A DNA stretch of 64,000 bases from Bacillota bacterium (lineage in GTDB: Bacteria > Bacillota > Sulfobacillia > Sulfobacillales > Sulfobacillaceae): NCBI GenBank assembly GCA_023512105.1, contig JAIMAE010000002.1, positions 33,822-97,821 on the forward strand, written 5' to 3'. The notes under the pieces are model-generated. The model ran no database searches, was not told the origin of the DNA, and was given only the letters and a program-made list of their open reading frames with translations. This document shows positions 27,269 to 36,175 of the stretch, in pieces; the first letter of the stretch is position 1; every line of letters starts with the position of its first letter. Position numbers and translations under genes: made by a program.

Positions 27269-28086
27269 GCGTCGCCTGCTCCCCCTTCAAGAGGCCTTCC
27301 CAACTCCCGCCCTTTATCCCTGGCATCCGCCGAGGGCCGGGGAGACCGGCTCTGCTGCGCCGCAGCCTCCTCGGCGGTTTGGCGGGCCAGCCACTCCAAC
27401 ACCGCCGCCGTGGAGAGGCCGACCCAACCCAAGGCCAAGGTGCCGGGAAGGGTTTGGGTCAAGGTTTGGTAGAAAGCCGGCTCCAGCATCCGAAAGGCAG
27501 GGACGACCAGGAGGGGAGCTAAGCTAAGGGAAAGGATGGTCGCGCGTTTTCCCGCCTCTTGCACCCGGCGCCGCTCCTCCCGCCTCCGCTCGGCCTCCAG
27601 CCGCCGCACCACCCCGGCCACCACCGCCCGTCCCTCCCCGCCATGGCGGAGCAAATGCGGCACCACTCTGGCCAAAAAGGCCAGCGGAGGAATCGGAAAG
27701 CGCTTGGACAAGGCTTGTACCGCCTGCTCGGGCCGCACCTCCGGAATCTCCGCCAACCCCCGCATCGCCTCCTCCAGAGCCACCGGAAACGAGTGGATGC
27801 GCAAGAGATGATACAACCGGCGCAGGAAGAGGTCAGCCCAAGCGTAGGCCTCTCGCCGGCGATGGGCTTTCCGGGCTGCCTCTCGCAGGTAAGCCAGGCC
27901 CCATCCCACCAACCCAACGGCCAGGGCATAGCCGGCTCCCCCGAATCCCAGTGCCGATAGGGTCACCGCCAGCCACCAGGTCGGCAGCGTCGAGGCGCCG
28001 GCCGCCGTATACACCCAGAAGCCCACCCATAACGCCCAGGCCGGGTCGAGCCAGCTCATCGCGGCGGGCGCGAAGGATGTCGCCAT
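27256..28086 (-). CDS. TadB-like membrane protein (T2SSF domain)
   Basis: 276 residues. Two N-terminal hydrophobic segments (about 14-65), a cytoplasmic helical domain with ADLFLRRLYHLLRIHSFPVALEEAMRG and a C-terminal membrane pair (about 183-235) give the topology of TadB. TadB and TadC normally form the platform on which TadA works. The ATG overlaps the end of the TadA gene by 31 bases, indicating coupled translation. Confidence 0.72.
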   Translation of the reverse strand: MATSFAPAAMSWLDPAWALWVGFWVYTAAGASTLPTWWLAVTLSALGFGGAGYALAVGLVGWGLAYLREAARKAHRRREAYAWADLFLRRLYHLLRIHSFPVALEEAMRGLAEIPEVRPEQAVQALSKRFPIPPLAFLARVVPHLLRHGGEGRAVVAGVVRRLEAERRREERRRVQEAGKRATILSLSLAPLLVVPAFRMLEPAFYQTLTQTLPGTLALGWVGLSTAAVLEWLARQTAEEAAAQQSRSPRPSADARDKGRELGRPLEGGAGDAWQL

Positions 28087-29237
28087 AGCGGTTTCACCCC
28101 CGAGGAGCCAACCTCCTCGATGCTGGCCACCCATCGCCGGCCGGCTCCATCTCGCTGCATCCACACCACCGCGTCGACCGTTTCCACGATCTGCTCCAGC
28201 ATCTGTTCGAACCCAAAGCCCCGAGCCCGCCGCTGGGCCAAGCGGGCCAATCGGTGGAGGGGAGCCCATCCCCCGCTGCGGCTGTGCAAGGTGGCCAGCG
28301 AGCCGGCGTGACCGCTGGCCATCGCCTCCAGCAGGTCGAAGGCCTCCTCCCCCCGGACCTCGCCGACCACGATCCGGTCCGGCCGCATGCGCAAGGCTTG
28401 CACCACCAAGTCGTGGATCGCCCAGCGCCCGGCCGTAATCAGGCGAACCAGGTTGCGCCGCAGGGCCACCAACTCGCGGACGTCCTCGATGACGACCAGG
28501 CGTTCCTCCTCCGGCACCGCCTCCACCAGCATGCTCAAGAGCGTGGTCTTCCCCACCCCCGCCCCTCCGGTGACCAAGACGTTGCGCTGACCGCGAATCA
28601 GCTCCAAGAGGCATTGCCAGCCTTCCTTGTCGAGGCTGCCCGCCTCTAACGCCTCTTCCACCGACCATTTGCGCTGGCGCCGGCGCCGTATGGTGATGCA
28701 CGGCTCTTCAACCACCGGGGGAATCGCGCAATGAATCCGCGAGCCATCGGCCAACTCGGCGTCCGCCATCGGATGCTCGGTGTTGATGACCGTTCCCGCC
28801 CGACTGGCCAACCGTTGAGCCAACATCAGAAGATCTTCGCTGTCTCCGAGGTCGAGCTCCACCGGCTCCATCGCTCCCAGCCTCACGCAGTAGACGTTAT
28901 CCACGCCGTTGACCAGGATATCCTCCACGCTGTCGTCGAGTAACAGGCGGTCCAGTGGGCCTAGCCCGGTGACACGGTTGACCAGGGCACGGGTGAACCA
29001 GCCGACCCACTCCGATGCCACCTCCGGATCCTCGCGAACCACCGTCTCCGCCAGTTGCTCCAGCCGGGTCAGCCGCTCCCGCGTCCACACCAAATGGCTC
29101 CAAGCGCTGGCGTCCCGTTGGCGCAACGCTTGCTCCCAGCGATCCAGGCGGTCCGAGAGGGCCGGACTCCCCACCCCCCGGCCAGGGACCAGCGGGCCCC
29201 AGGTCATCTCCATCCTCGGCGACCAAAACGACTCCAT
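28056..29237 (-). CDS. TadA/CpaF/VirB11-type secretion ATPase
   Basis: 393 residues. Contains Walker A GGAGVGKTT (224-232), the Asp-box/Walker B VVIEDVREL and the His-box region VVGEVRGEEAFDLLEAMASGHAGSLATLHS typical of T2SS/T4P/Tad ATPases of the CpaF branch, with the N-terminal GLGPLDRLLLDDSVEDILVNG. This hexameric ATPase would power pilus assembly or secretion. It overlaps both the upstream TadZ-like gene and the downstream TadB gene. In T4SS terms it could equally serve as VirB11, which fits the mixed locus. Confidence 0.92.
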   Translation of the reverse strand: MESFWSPRMEMTWGPLVPGRGVGSPALSDRLDRWEQALRQRDASAWSHLVWTRERLTRLEQLAETVVREDPEVASEWVGWFTRALVNRVTGLGPLDRLLLDDSVEDILVNGVDNVYCVRLGAMEPVELDLGDSEDLLMLAQRLASRAGTVINTEHPMADAELADGSRIHCAIPPVVEEPCITIRRRRQRKWSVEEALEAGSLDKEGWQCLLELIRGQRNVLVTGGAGVGKTTLLSMLVEAVPEEERLVVIEDVRELVALRRNLVRLITAGRWAIHDLVVQALRMRPDRIVVGEVRGEEAFDLLEAMASGHAGSLATLHSRSGGWAPLHRLARLAQRRARGFGFEQMLEQIVETVDAVVWMQRDGAGRRWVASIEEVGSSGVKPLWRHPSRPPR

Positions 29238-30271
29238 AACCGCCCTCCCCAGCTTAGTCGGGCGAGCGGGGCTTTGGCTCCCTGCCCGCCTTCGCCAGCG
29301 CTATCCCCCAACGGCTCCTTCCCGCTCGACTCCGGATTCCCCCCGGGCCAGGTCCGCACCTCGCATCCGAGGAGTGCCATGGCCTGGCGCGCCCGCTCAG
29401 CCGGGCTCTGGTGCGTCCACACCACCGCGGCCACCTGCGGCCGGATTCCTCGCACCACTCGCCACACCTCCTCCCATTCTTGCCACCGGCTGGCCTCCTC
29501 CGCGACCAGCCAAAATTCCTCCACCCAGGGCAAAACCGCCTGCCAAAGCGGTGTTCGCAAGTCCGCTCCCAAATCAAAGGCGATCCACTCCCCCCGGCTG
29601 GCCAAGCGACGAAAGGCCCCGGGGTCCGGAAGGGTCGCCCCCAGCAGCCAGGGCGGCGGAGCCGGGACAAAGAAGCCGTAGGGAGTGCGCCGCAGCCATA
29701 GGTGGTGCGTGGGGGCGGAGGCAAATCCTTCCCGGCCGGCCAACTCGCTTGCGCTCAACCGGGGATCGGCCCAGGCCGCGTCCACCAAAACCCCCCGCCC
29801 CAGCTGGGCCGAGGCCGCGGCGACCACCTGCCGCCAAAACGCCACCCGACAGATTCCTCGCGGTTCGGTGTACACCGCCCACCGGCGCGGCAAAGGCGGG
29901 ATCGGCGCTGGGGAACCGGACCGGCCCGGGAACGCCCCGTCCACCCATCCCCGCAGCCGCTCCGCCCCAATCTGCCCCACCCACAGCTGGCAAGCCTGTC
30001 CGAGGCCTGCGAACGCGGAGCGCCACAGGGTCTCCTCATCCTCCCCCACCCACAGCACCAGGCTCCCCGTCCCCAGGGCCCGCTCGAGGGCTGAGGCCAG
30101 CGCCTGCGGCGTCGGCAGCCCCGGCAACCGGCTGCCCAGAAAGAGGTCATCTCCCGGAGCTAGCCTCGCGCACACGGCGGTCCACGAGGAGCAGACCACC
30201 ACCTGGTCGGAGGGCCAATGGCCTTCCACAAAGGCCTCCATACCCGGGTGCCCGCTGGCCAGGATCTTCAC
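29204..30271 (-). CDS. Degenerate TadZ/CpaE-like protein
   Basis: 355 residues from a GTG that overlaps the upstream stop (GTGA). The N-terminal ~110 residues look receiver-like. The rest follows the plan of MinD/ParA-like CpaE/TadZ: strand VYTEPRG, helix, GRGVLVDAAWADPRLSASEL, and WIAFDLGADLRTPLW. The P-loop that should read GGVGKTT is replaced by RGICRVA, so nucleotide binding is probably lost. Assignment rests on position between the CpaB-like and TadA genes plus these patterns; similarity is weak. Confidence 0.5.
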   Translation of the reverse strand: MKILASGHPGMEAFVEGHWPSDQVVVCSSWTAVCARLAPGDDLFLGSRLPGLPTPQALASALERALGTGSLVLWVGEDEETLWRSAFAGLGQACQLWVGQIGAERLRGWVDGAFPGRSGSPAPIPPLPRRWAVYTEPRGICRVAFWRQVVAAASAQLGRGVLVDAAWADPRLSASELAGREGFASAPTHHLWLRRTPYGFFVPAPPPWLLGATLPDPGAFRRLASRGEWIAFDLGADLRTPLWQAVLPWVEEFWLVAEEASRWQEWEEVWRVVRGIRPQVAAVVWTHQSPAERARQAMALLGCEVRTWPGGNPESSGKEPLGDSAGEGGQGAKAPLARLSWGGRLWSRFGRRGWR

Positions 30272-30816
30272 GGCCCGGTTCCCACCAATTCCACCGTGCC
30301 CTTGACCCGAGCCGTCTCGTAGGCCAAGGCCATCAAAGGCGGCATGGCCACCGTCACCGCTCCCCGGCTTAGATCCCCGAGTACCGACTGCGCCGTGGCG
30401 CTCACTGCCAACACCTGGACCGGAGCCGACTGCCAGACCATTCCTTGCGGCGAGACCACCAGGATCTTGACCCATCCCCCAGGCTCGGCCACCTCAAGGT
30501 CTGAGGCGGACCCCGGGACCACCGCCACCGTCTGCATGGCCGCACCCCCGGGCTCCGAAGCCACCAAAGCGGGGCCCAAAATCTCCCCGATGCTCAGGTT
30601 TTGGCGGGCATAGGCGTGCGGCGGAACCTGCCAACTGGGCACCGGCTGCCACCGAAAATCCGCCGAGGAGAGCGGCTGGCCGGCGGCCACCGGGCGCACC
30701 ACCACCGCCACCTGGCGCACCGTCTGCAGCTGGCGCACAAATCCGGCCGAGAAGAAGGCCGCTGCCCCCGCGGCCAACGCCAGCAGCGGGCCCCGCCAAC
30801 CCGGTTTGCCACTCAT
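30268..30816 (-). CDS. CpaB/RcpC-like SAF-domain protein
   Basis: 182 residues. One N-terminal membrane anchor (about 8-27) is followed by a SAF domain, VVVRPVAAGQPLSSADFRW and QNLSIGEILGPALVASEPGG, as in CpaB/RcpC of Tad loci, where it acts in the cell envelope around the secretion channel. It overlaps the end of the VirB4 gene (ATGA). It is shorter than proteobacterial RcpC, fitting Gram-positive versions that lack an outer-membrane partner. Confidence 0.72.
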   Translation of the reverse strand: MSGKPGWRGPLLALAAGAAAFFSAGFVRQLQTVRQVAVVVRPVAAGQPLSSADFRWQPVPSWQVPPHAYARQNLSIGEILGPALVASEPGGAAMQTVAVVPGSASDLEVAEPGGWVKILVVSPQGMVWQSAPVQVLAVSATAQSVLGDLSRGAVTVAMPPLMALAYETARVKGTVELVGTGP

Positions 30817-32492
30817 GACGCATCCTCCCGTTGGCCGGCCAGCACCTTGGCCTCCTCCGGAGCGGCCCAGACCTTGATCCGCAGGTGGTCGTCGCCGGCG
30901 ATCAAGAGGCCTTCGCCCACCGCGGCGTAGGCCAGGTACTGAAGCTCTCCGGCGTGAAGGTGCAAGGCTTGGGCCAGTTGGTTCAAACTCTCGGGGTGTT
31001 GGCGCAACAGCAGCACCAAGGGTGCGTTGCGCAGGCAGACCTCAGCGGCGGCGTGCCGGACAAAGTCGCCGAAGTCCTGGGTCACCAAGGACAGCGCGGT
31101 GTTCCACTTGCGAGCGCGCCGAAACAGCTCCTCAAGGTAGCGGGAGGTCTCGGGTTCGTTCAACAGGTGCCAGGCCTCGTCAAAGATCACCAGCCGGCGC
31201 CGGCCTAGACGCGTCTGCCGCGAGATCCACTCGGCCAAGGCGAGGTAGACCGCCCCCTTATCGCCAGGAGGGACGCGCTGAAGATTCCAGACCACAAAGC
31301 CGGACTGATTGAGACCGGGATCGACCGCCTCGCCGGCCAGGCGCCTCCACTTGACGCGAGCCAACTGCACCAGCTCGGCGGTCTCCCGGTGGCGTTGGGA
31401 GAGCGCCGTTAAGACCGCCGGCAGGCGATCCCCCTGAGGAACCGCGTAGGTCGTATCCCGCTCCGCGCTTTCCCCCAACACCTTCCAAGCGGCGCGAAGC
31501 CAGGCGCTGTCGTGCGCCACCCCCCATCCCGGCGCCAGGCGCCGGCACAGGCGGCTGAGGAAATCCACGTGCCATTCCCATTCGCCTTCCTGCTGAACGC
31601 AAAAGGGATCATAGGGAAAGGAAGTGCCCCCTTCGCCGATGGTGAGCACCGCTGCCCCGCACGACTTGAGGACGCGATACTCCCCCTCGGGATCGACCAC
31701 CGCCACGTCCCACCCCCGGTACCGGGAGCGTAAGGCGTCGAGTTTGGCAAAGTAACTCTTGCCCGCGCCCGACCAGCCGATGGTGACCGAGTGCGGCGAG
31801 GGCATGCGAAAGCGGTCAACCACCACCAGCGACTGATTGGCTGGATTGGTGCCCCACGTCTGCCCGGCCGGATGGGCCAGCGACTGGGTGGCGAAGGGGA
31901 ACAGGGTCGCCCACGCCTGGCTGTCCATCTCCCGACCGGCCACCGGTTTGCCGGTTGGCAATAAACACTGCAGTCCCTGCAGCTGCTGGAATCGCATCCG
32001 TCGCAACACCAGCAACATGCCCTGGGTCACCCCTTCCAAAAGCTCGGTGACCTGTTCCAATTCCTCCCGGGTTTTGGCCCACACCCCCAGGTATAAGGAC
32101 ACCTCCAACAGCTTGGTGTCGCCTCGCGCCAACTCGCGCCGCAGACGCTCCGCATCCTCAATCGCCGTCTCCTGGTGAGGGTTGGCCAGACGGCCGAGGT
32201 GCCGGTTGGCCACCTCGGACCCGCGCTGCCAGATGAGTCGCCGGCCCAGATCCTGAAGGCCGGTGCCGGTCGGAATGGGCGCTGTGTAAAGCGCCATCGC
32301 CAAAGGCCAGGGGAACTGCAAGAGCGGCATCAGCCATCCGCTCTCCACCCGGCGAGGATAGCCGACCGCCTTGAATACCCGCAGCCACTGTCCTCCCACC
32401 TCGATCTCCCCCGCATGCACCCGCAGCGCATCGGGGAAGAGCAGGTCGAAATTGGGCACTTGCCAGCGCCGGGTCACGACTCCCAAGCCCAT
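30813..32492 (-). CDS. VirB4-type T4SS ATPase, C-terminal main part
   Basis: 559 residues. Walker A IGWSGAGKSYF (238-248), VAVVDPEGEYRVL and Walker B LVIFDEAWHLL (about 434-444), followed by SLVTQDFGDF, identify a VirB4/TraC (DUF87-like) ATPase that powers type IV secretion. The ATG at 32492 is 19 bases inside the preceding gene. The N-terminal VirB4 portion is encoded separately by that preceding gene, a split seen in several Gram-positive systems. No VirD4 coupling protein is present in the window. Confidence 0.9.
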   Translation of the reverse strand: MGLGVVTRRWQVPNFDLLFPDALRVHAGEIEVGGQWLRVFKAVGYPRRVESGWLMPLLQFPWPLAMALYTAPIPTGTGLQDLGRRLIWQRGSEVANRHLGRLANPHQETAIEDAERLRRELARGDTKLLEVSLYLGVWAKTREELEQVTELLEGVTQGMLLVLRRMRFQQLQGLQCLLPTGKPVAGREMDSQAWATLFPFATQSLAHPAGQTWGTNPANQSLVVVDRFRMPSPHSVTIGWSGAGKSYFAKLDALRSRYRGWDVAVVDPEGEYRVLKSCGAAVLTIGEGGTSFPYDPFCVQQEGEWEWHVDFLSRLCRRLAPGWGVAHDSAWLRAAWKVLGESAERDTTYAVPQGDRLPAVLTALSQRHRETAELVQLARVKWRRLAGEAVDPGLNQSGFVVWNLQRVPPGDKGAVYLALAEWISRQTRLGRRRLVIFDEAWHLLNEPETSRYLEELFRRARKWNTALSLVTQDFGDFVRHAAAEVCLRNAPLVLLLRQHPESLNQLAQALHLHAGELQYLAYAAVGEGLLIAGDDHLRIKVWAAPEEAKVLAGQREDAS

Positions 32493-33067
32493 CGCACCCC
32501 CGGCGGCAATTCCTGGCCGCCCCCCAGGCAGGCGTGAAGAAACCGGAACAGCTCCTCGTTCTCTAGTCGGTGCACCCGCACCCCGAGCGGGCGCAGGCCC
32601 TGCTCCACCACCTCTTTCCGTCGCAGCAAGACTTGTTGCGCCTCCTCCCAAAGCTGCTCTCCTCGGCGCAGCGGGCGGGAGCGGCTGTCGCTTCCCTGCC
32701 AGGGCAGGATCAGGTAGAACCTCCGGCGCACCAGATGTTGTACGGAGACCGCGGCCCGCACGAACTCGACGTAATCGGCCAAGGACGGTCGGAGGTGCGG
32801 CTCCATCTCCTCTTCGCGCGACTTCAATTCCCCGACATAGTCGTCTACCCGCAGAAAATCAGTCCGAACCAGGATTTGAATCGGAAAATCCAGACCGTTG
32901 AGGAACCCCGCATATTGATGGACCAACCGTTCCTGGTCGGCGGGCGCCCGCAGTCCAAAGTTAATCGGCCAGGCCTCCAAGACGGTGACAAACCGGTCGC
33001 GGTCAAGCAGGCACATCCCCTCCCCGATCGCTCGGATCGGAAAGATGCGGTGCATGTTCGCAGCCAT
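32474..33067 (-). CDS. TraC/VirB4 N-terminal-domain-like T4SS protein
   Basis: 197 residues. The pattern VTVLEAWPINFGLRAPADQERLV, GFLNGLDFPIQILVRTDFL, DYVEFVRAAVSVQHLVRRRFYLILP matches the N-terminal region of Gram-positive TraC/TrsE-type VirB4 proteins. It lacks a P-loop. ATG with GGGAGGTGA upstream; overlaps the VirB4 ATPase gene. It likely associates with that ATPase at the membrane. Confidence 0.75.
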   Translation of the reverse strand: MAANMHRIFPIRAIGEGMCLLDRDRFVTVLEAWPINFGLRAPADQERLVHQYAGFLNGLDFPIQILVRTDFLRVDDYVGELKSREEEMEPHLRPSLADYVEFVRAAVSVQHLVRRRFYLILPWQGSDSRSRPLRRGEQLWEEAQQVLLRRKEVVEQGLRPLGVRVHRLENEELFRFLHACLGGGQELPPGVRWAWES

Positions 33068-33141
33068 CGTTTCACCTCCCGCTAACAGGAGAGAGGGCGG
33101 AAGTCTTCGGGCCTCTCCCCTTGTGCCAACCCCCTGCAGTC

Positions 33142-33426
33142 TTAGGGCAAATAGATCCGTGTGCCGCTGGTCCAGCGAAGCCACTGCCAAAGCCGGGCGG
33201 GAACCCGCTCCCCCTCCCAGCGCCCCCAGGCCAACCCGACCGCGGCACCGGTCACCGCCGCCATCAACGGCGCTTTCCAACTCCACGCCAGGGTCAGATG
33301 CCACAGCCAGCCGTCACCGAGACCGCCGGCCAGCAACCAGGGGAGGTCGGACAATCCGAGTCCCCACACCATCTCCGGCTGGCGGGCCAACTCCAAGGGC
33401 ACGGTGCGACCCCGGTCTACCTCCAC
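33142..33426 (-). CDS. PrgI-like small T4SS membrane protein
   Basis: 94 residues with two hydrophobic segments (about 22-36 and 43-63). The N-terminal plan TVPLELARQPEMVWGLGLSDLPWLL resembles PrgI/TcpE-type proteins found just before TraC/VirB4 in Gram-positive T4SS loci. GTG start overlapping the upstream gene, with GGAGGTGGAGG preceding. Corresponds in position to VirB3. Confidence 0.65.
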   Translation of the reverse strand: MEVDRGRTVPLELARQPEMVWGLGLSDLPWLLAGGLGDGWLWHLTLAWSWKAPLMAAVTGAAVGLAWGRWEGERVPARLWQWLRWTSGTRIYLP

Positions 33427-34193
33427 GTGCCTCCACCTCCTCCCAGCCAATGGCTCAAGCGTTGGGGAAGCCGAGTCATGTACCACAACACCCCTACCGC
33501 CTCCAACTCACCAAACAACGTTTGTCCTTGGACGACGAGGTGTAAGAACAACCAAAAGCTCGCCGCCAGGAGGGATTGCACAAAAATAGCCGCCATCAAA
33601 TCTGCCAACATCCGGCGTACCGCCCCGTCCTGGGGGGCGAACAGCGAGGCGAAGGCGACCCAGGGGACCAGCGCGGTCAGGACCACCACCTCAATGCTGC
33701 GCCAGGCATAGTAGATGCCTAACCAGAACGACGCCCAAATCGCCGCCCCCATGGTCAACAGTCCCAACAACGGGGCGGTGAGCACCACCGCAGGCGACAG
33801 CGGCAGCCAATCCCCGCCCTGAGTCGGCATCAGTTGAGTTACCAGCGCGTTATTCAAGCTCAAGCACCACTGCACCACCGGAGCGATGGCGACGCTCAGA
33901 ACCAGCGCCTGGCCCGCTTTGACCAGCACTTCCTGGGGCGTGAGATGGGCGCCGGGGGGTGATTGGGGCCACATGCTGCGCAAGAGCGCCCAGCTTAAAA
34001 ACACCGAGAGCACGCCCAAGAGCAACTGGCGACTGATGGCAAACAGCTGCTCGGCCCACGGAGTCCAGTTCAGCGGTTGGAAAATCACCTCGCGCAGCAA
34101 CAGTCCGCTGGCATCAGCCGCCTGGCCTAACACCCACTGGGCCAACCCCTGGGCGATGGTGTCCACGGCGCCGCTCACCTCGGGCTCCCTCAC
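33417..34193 (-). CDS. VirB6/TrbL-like polytopic membrane protein
   Basis: 258 residues with about five to six hydrophobic helices, including LLGVLSVFLSWALLRSM, LVLSVAIAPVVQWCL and IEVVVLTALVPWVAFASLF. The order pilin, polytopic protein, PrgI-like, VirB4 is the standard T4SS order and identifies it as the VirB6/TrbL-type channel component. The GTG start overlaps the pilin-like gene stop (GTGA); a later GTG is possible. Confidence 0.7.
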   Translation of the reverse strand: MREPEVSGAVDTIAQGLAQWVLGQAADASGLLLREVIFQPLNWTPWAEQLFAISRQLLLGVLSVFLSWALLRSMWPQSPPGAHLTPQEVLVKAGQALVLSVAIAPVVQWCLSLNNALVTQLMPTQGGDWLPLSPAVVLTAPLLGLLTMGAAIWASFWLGIYYAWRSIEVVVLTALVPWVAFASLFAPQDGAVRRMLADLMAAIFVQSLLAASFWLFLHLVVQGQTLFGELEAVGVLWYMTRLPQRLSHWLGGGGGTWR

Positions 34194-34423
34194 GAAGCCA
34201 GGTACTGCAGCAGTTCCTTCAACGCCCCCACCAGCAGGATCAAGAGCAGCCCGAGCGCCGCCCGACCCATGATCTCCTTAGCCCCTTGCACGGCTCGAGG
34301 GCTGTGCGCCAGCATAAATCGGATCCCGCCGTAGACCATCACCAGAGAAAAGACGCCTCCCGCCATGCCGATGAGGATGGTGGTGGCCCGCGACACCAGC
34401 GACACCAACTGGTCGTTCGGCAC
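34190..34423 (-). CDS. T4SS pilin-like protein (VirB2/TrbC type)
   Basis: 77 residues with two hydrophobic helices separated by a charged turn, YGGIRFMLAHSPRAVQGAKE, followed by IMGRAALGLLLILLVGAL. This matches the short T4SS pilin families of Gram-positive systems. The GTG at 34423 is chosen for GGAGGGG at six bases and because the upstream frame is not protein-like. First gene of the mixed T4SS/Tad locus; it could form a pilus or a membrane core. No signal peptide cleavage site is evident. Confidence 0.65.
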   Translation of the reverse strand: MPNDQLVSLVSRATTILIGMAGGVFSLVMVYGGIRFMLAHSPRAVQGAKEIMGRAALGLLLILLVGALKELLQYLAS

Positions 34424-34755
34424 CTGAAACCCCTCCGCACTTGCTTTCGTGGCACGAAGTCGAGGACCGTGGATGCAGCTTTTAGGGTAGCGAGCGGCCG
34501 TACCAGAAATCCTGACTATTTTCGGGGCGCTTCGGCTCAATTCGCCAGCGCCATGCAACCATCCGACGCCATAAATCGAAGCATCGCCTCCGGGAGGCCT
34601 TACCGAATTCGTGGCAAAACAAAGCCCCGGCCTCTTGGAGGCCTTGGAACCGATGGGTAGAAAGGAACGGAACCGCCCATGCTAGCGCTGAGGGCTTTTC
34701 CGGCCGAGGGAATTCCCACCATCGGCCAGGCCGGCGACCGTAGAGGAGGAGTGGT
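34424..34755. promoter_or_regulatory. Divergent intergenic region upstream of the secretion locus and APC permease
   Basis: 332 bases without a supported gene. A GGCCTC/GAGGCC hairpin lies near 34626-34640. Promoters for both directions are expected here but no strong -35/-10 pair is convincing by eye. Confidence 0.4.
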
Positions 34756-36165
34756 ATGAGCATCCGTTCCCGCCATGCGGGCCTGCGCGTAGGTAGAAGG
34801 CACCGCCAGGCGTTTCACCGCGACCTGACCGCGCCGTCGCTGGCGCTTTTGACCATCGGAGGGGTGATGGGATCCGGTCTCTTCTTGGCCTCCGGCCTGG
34901 TGGCCATGCGCGCCGGACCTATCGTGGTGGGCTTCTTTCTGCTGGGGGCGTGGGCCATGTACCTCGAGATCTCGGCCTTGGCGGAGATGGCCATTGCCAC
35001 CCCCGCCCCCGGTTCCTTTTTGACCTATTCGGCGGAGGTGCTGGGGCCGGGGTGGACGTTTGTGGCCGGCTGGATCTTTTGGTTTTCCAGCGTGCTCACC
35101 ATGTCCAGCGAGGTCACGGCGGCCGCCCTGTTCACCCGCTATTGGTTTCCGGCGGTGCCGATCTGGATCTGGGCGCTGGCCTATTCGGCGGGTATCGTGG
35201 CGATTAATTTTCTTAGCGTAAGAGGATTTGGCACCATCGAAGGGGTGATGGCGGCGGTCAAGGCGGTGGCGGTCGCCGCGTTTATCCTGTTGGCCGCCTA
35301 CTTTGTCCTAGGACCCCATCCGGTGCGGCTGATGGGATATCAGGCCTTCCTGGCCCACGGGTGGCTTCCCCACGGATGGCTGGGCGCGGCCCCGGAATTT
35401 TTGCTGACCTTGTTTGCCTACGCCGGGACCGGGGTGGTGGGGATGGCGGCAGCCGAGACCAAAGACCCCCAGGCCACCATTCCCAAGGCGGTCCGGGCCA
35501 GCGTGCTGATCCTGGCCAGCCTGTATGTCCTCTCCATGACCTTGGTGCTGGCCCTGGTCCCCTATTTTCGCCTCTCGCCGGGAATGAGTCCGTTCACCCA
35601 GGCCTTGCATCACCTTCCGCTGCCGTTGGGCGCCGGGCTGATGAACCTGGTGTTGCTGTTTGCCGTCCTCTCCACCATGAATGCGGCGTTATACTCCAAC
35701 GTGCGGGTGTTGTACACCCTCGCCCAGCAAGGACAGGCGCCGCGGGCGCTCAGCCGCCTCAACGCGCGCGGACAACCGGCGACGGCGATCTGGACCAGCG
35801 CAGGGTTGCTTTTGATGACCATCGCCCTGGCCTACCTGTTGCCGCACCAGGCCTACGGCTATCTGGTCACCGCCACCGGGTTTCAAGCCATGTTCATCTG
35901 GTTGATGGTCCTGTTTACCCATCTCCGCTACCGTCCCTACCTGCTCCGCCACCACCCGGAGCGCCTGCGTTACCGTCTGTGGGGATATCCCTACACCACC
36001 TGGTTTGTCATCCTTCTGGTGATCCTCGCCCTCCTGGCCTCTCCCCTGGCCAAGGCGGAACTGGCGGGGGCCTTAGTCGGGGTGGCCGGGATTGCCGCGG
36101 CCGCGGTGGCATGGTGGGCGGTGCGGCGCTCGCTCAAACCGCAAGGGGCAGGCGGACAGCAGTAG
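34756..36165 (+). CDS. Amino-acid permease (APC superfamily)
   Basis: 469 residues with about 12 membrane segments. The first helix contains TIGGVMGSGLFLASG, the substrate-binding unwound helix of APC transporters, and helix 6 has FAYAGTGVVGMAAAETKDPQATIPKA, a hallmark of the AAT/GABA permease type. The ATG follows GAGGAGGAG. It is alone on the plus strand, divergent from the secretion locus. It probably imports an amino acid or amine by proton symport; the substrate is unknown. Confidence 0.9.
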   Translation: MSIRSRHAGLRVGRRHRQAFHRDLTAPSLALLTIGGVMGSGLFLASGLVAMRAGPIVVGFFLLGAWAMYLEISALAEMAIATPAPGSFLTYSAEVLGPGWTFVAGWIFWFSSVLTMSSEVTAAALFTRYWFPAVPIWIWALAYSAGIVAINFLSVRGFGTIEGVMAAVKAVAVAAFILLAAYFVLGPHPVRLMGYQAFLAHGWLPHGWLGAAPEFLLTLFAYAGTGVVGMAAAETKDPQATIPKAVRASVLILASLYVLSMTLVLALVPYFRLSPGMSPFTQALHHLPLPLGAGLMNLVLLFAVLSTMNAALYSNVRVLYTLAQQGQAPRALSRLNARGQPATAIWTSAGLLLMTIALAYLLPHQAYGYLVTATGFQAMFIWLMVLFTHLRYRPYLLRHHPERLRYRLWGYPYTTWFVILLVILALLASPLAKAELAGALVGVAGIAAAAVAWWAVRRSLKPQGAGGQQ

Positions 36166-36175
36166 GGAGGCGCCA

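Noticed and set aside
26526..27326. Gly/Arg-rich frame overlapping tadC
   Set aside because: A shifted reading of the TadC-like gene with biased composition and no recognisable domain.
26657..34423. Conjugative transposon or plasmid integration
   Set aside because: No relaxase, integrase, coupling protein, direct repeats or attachment-site tRNA could be found at either end.
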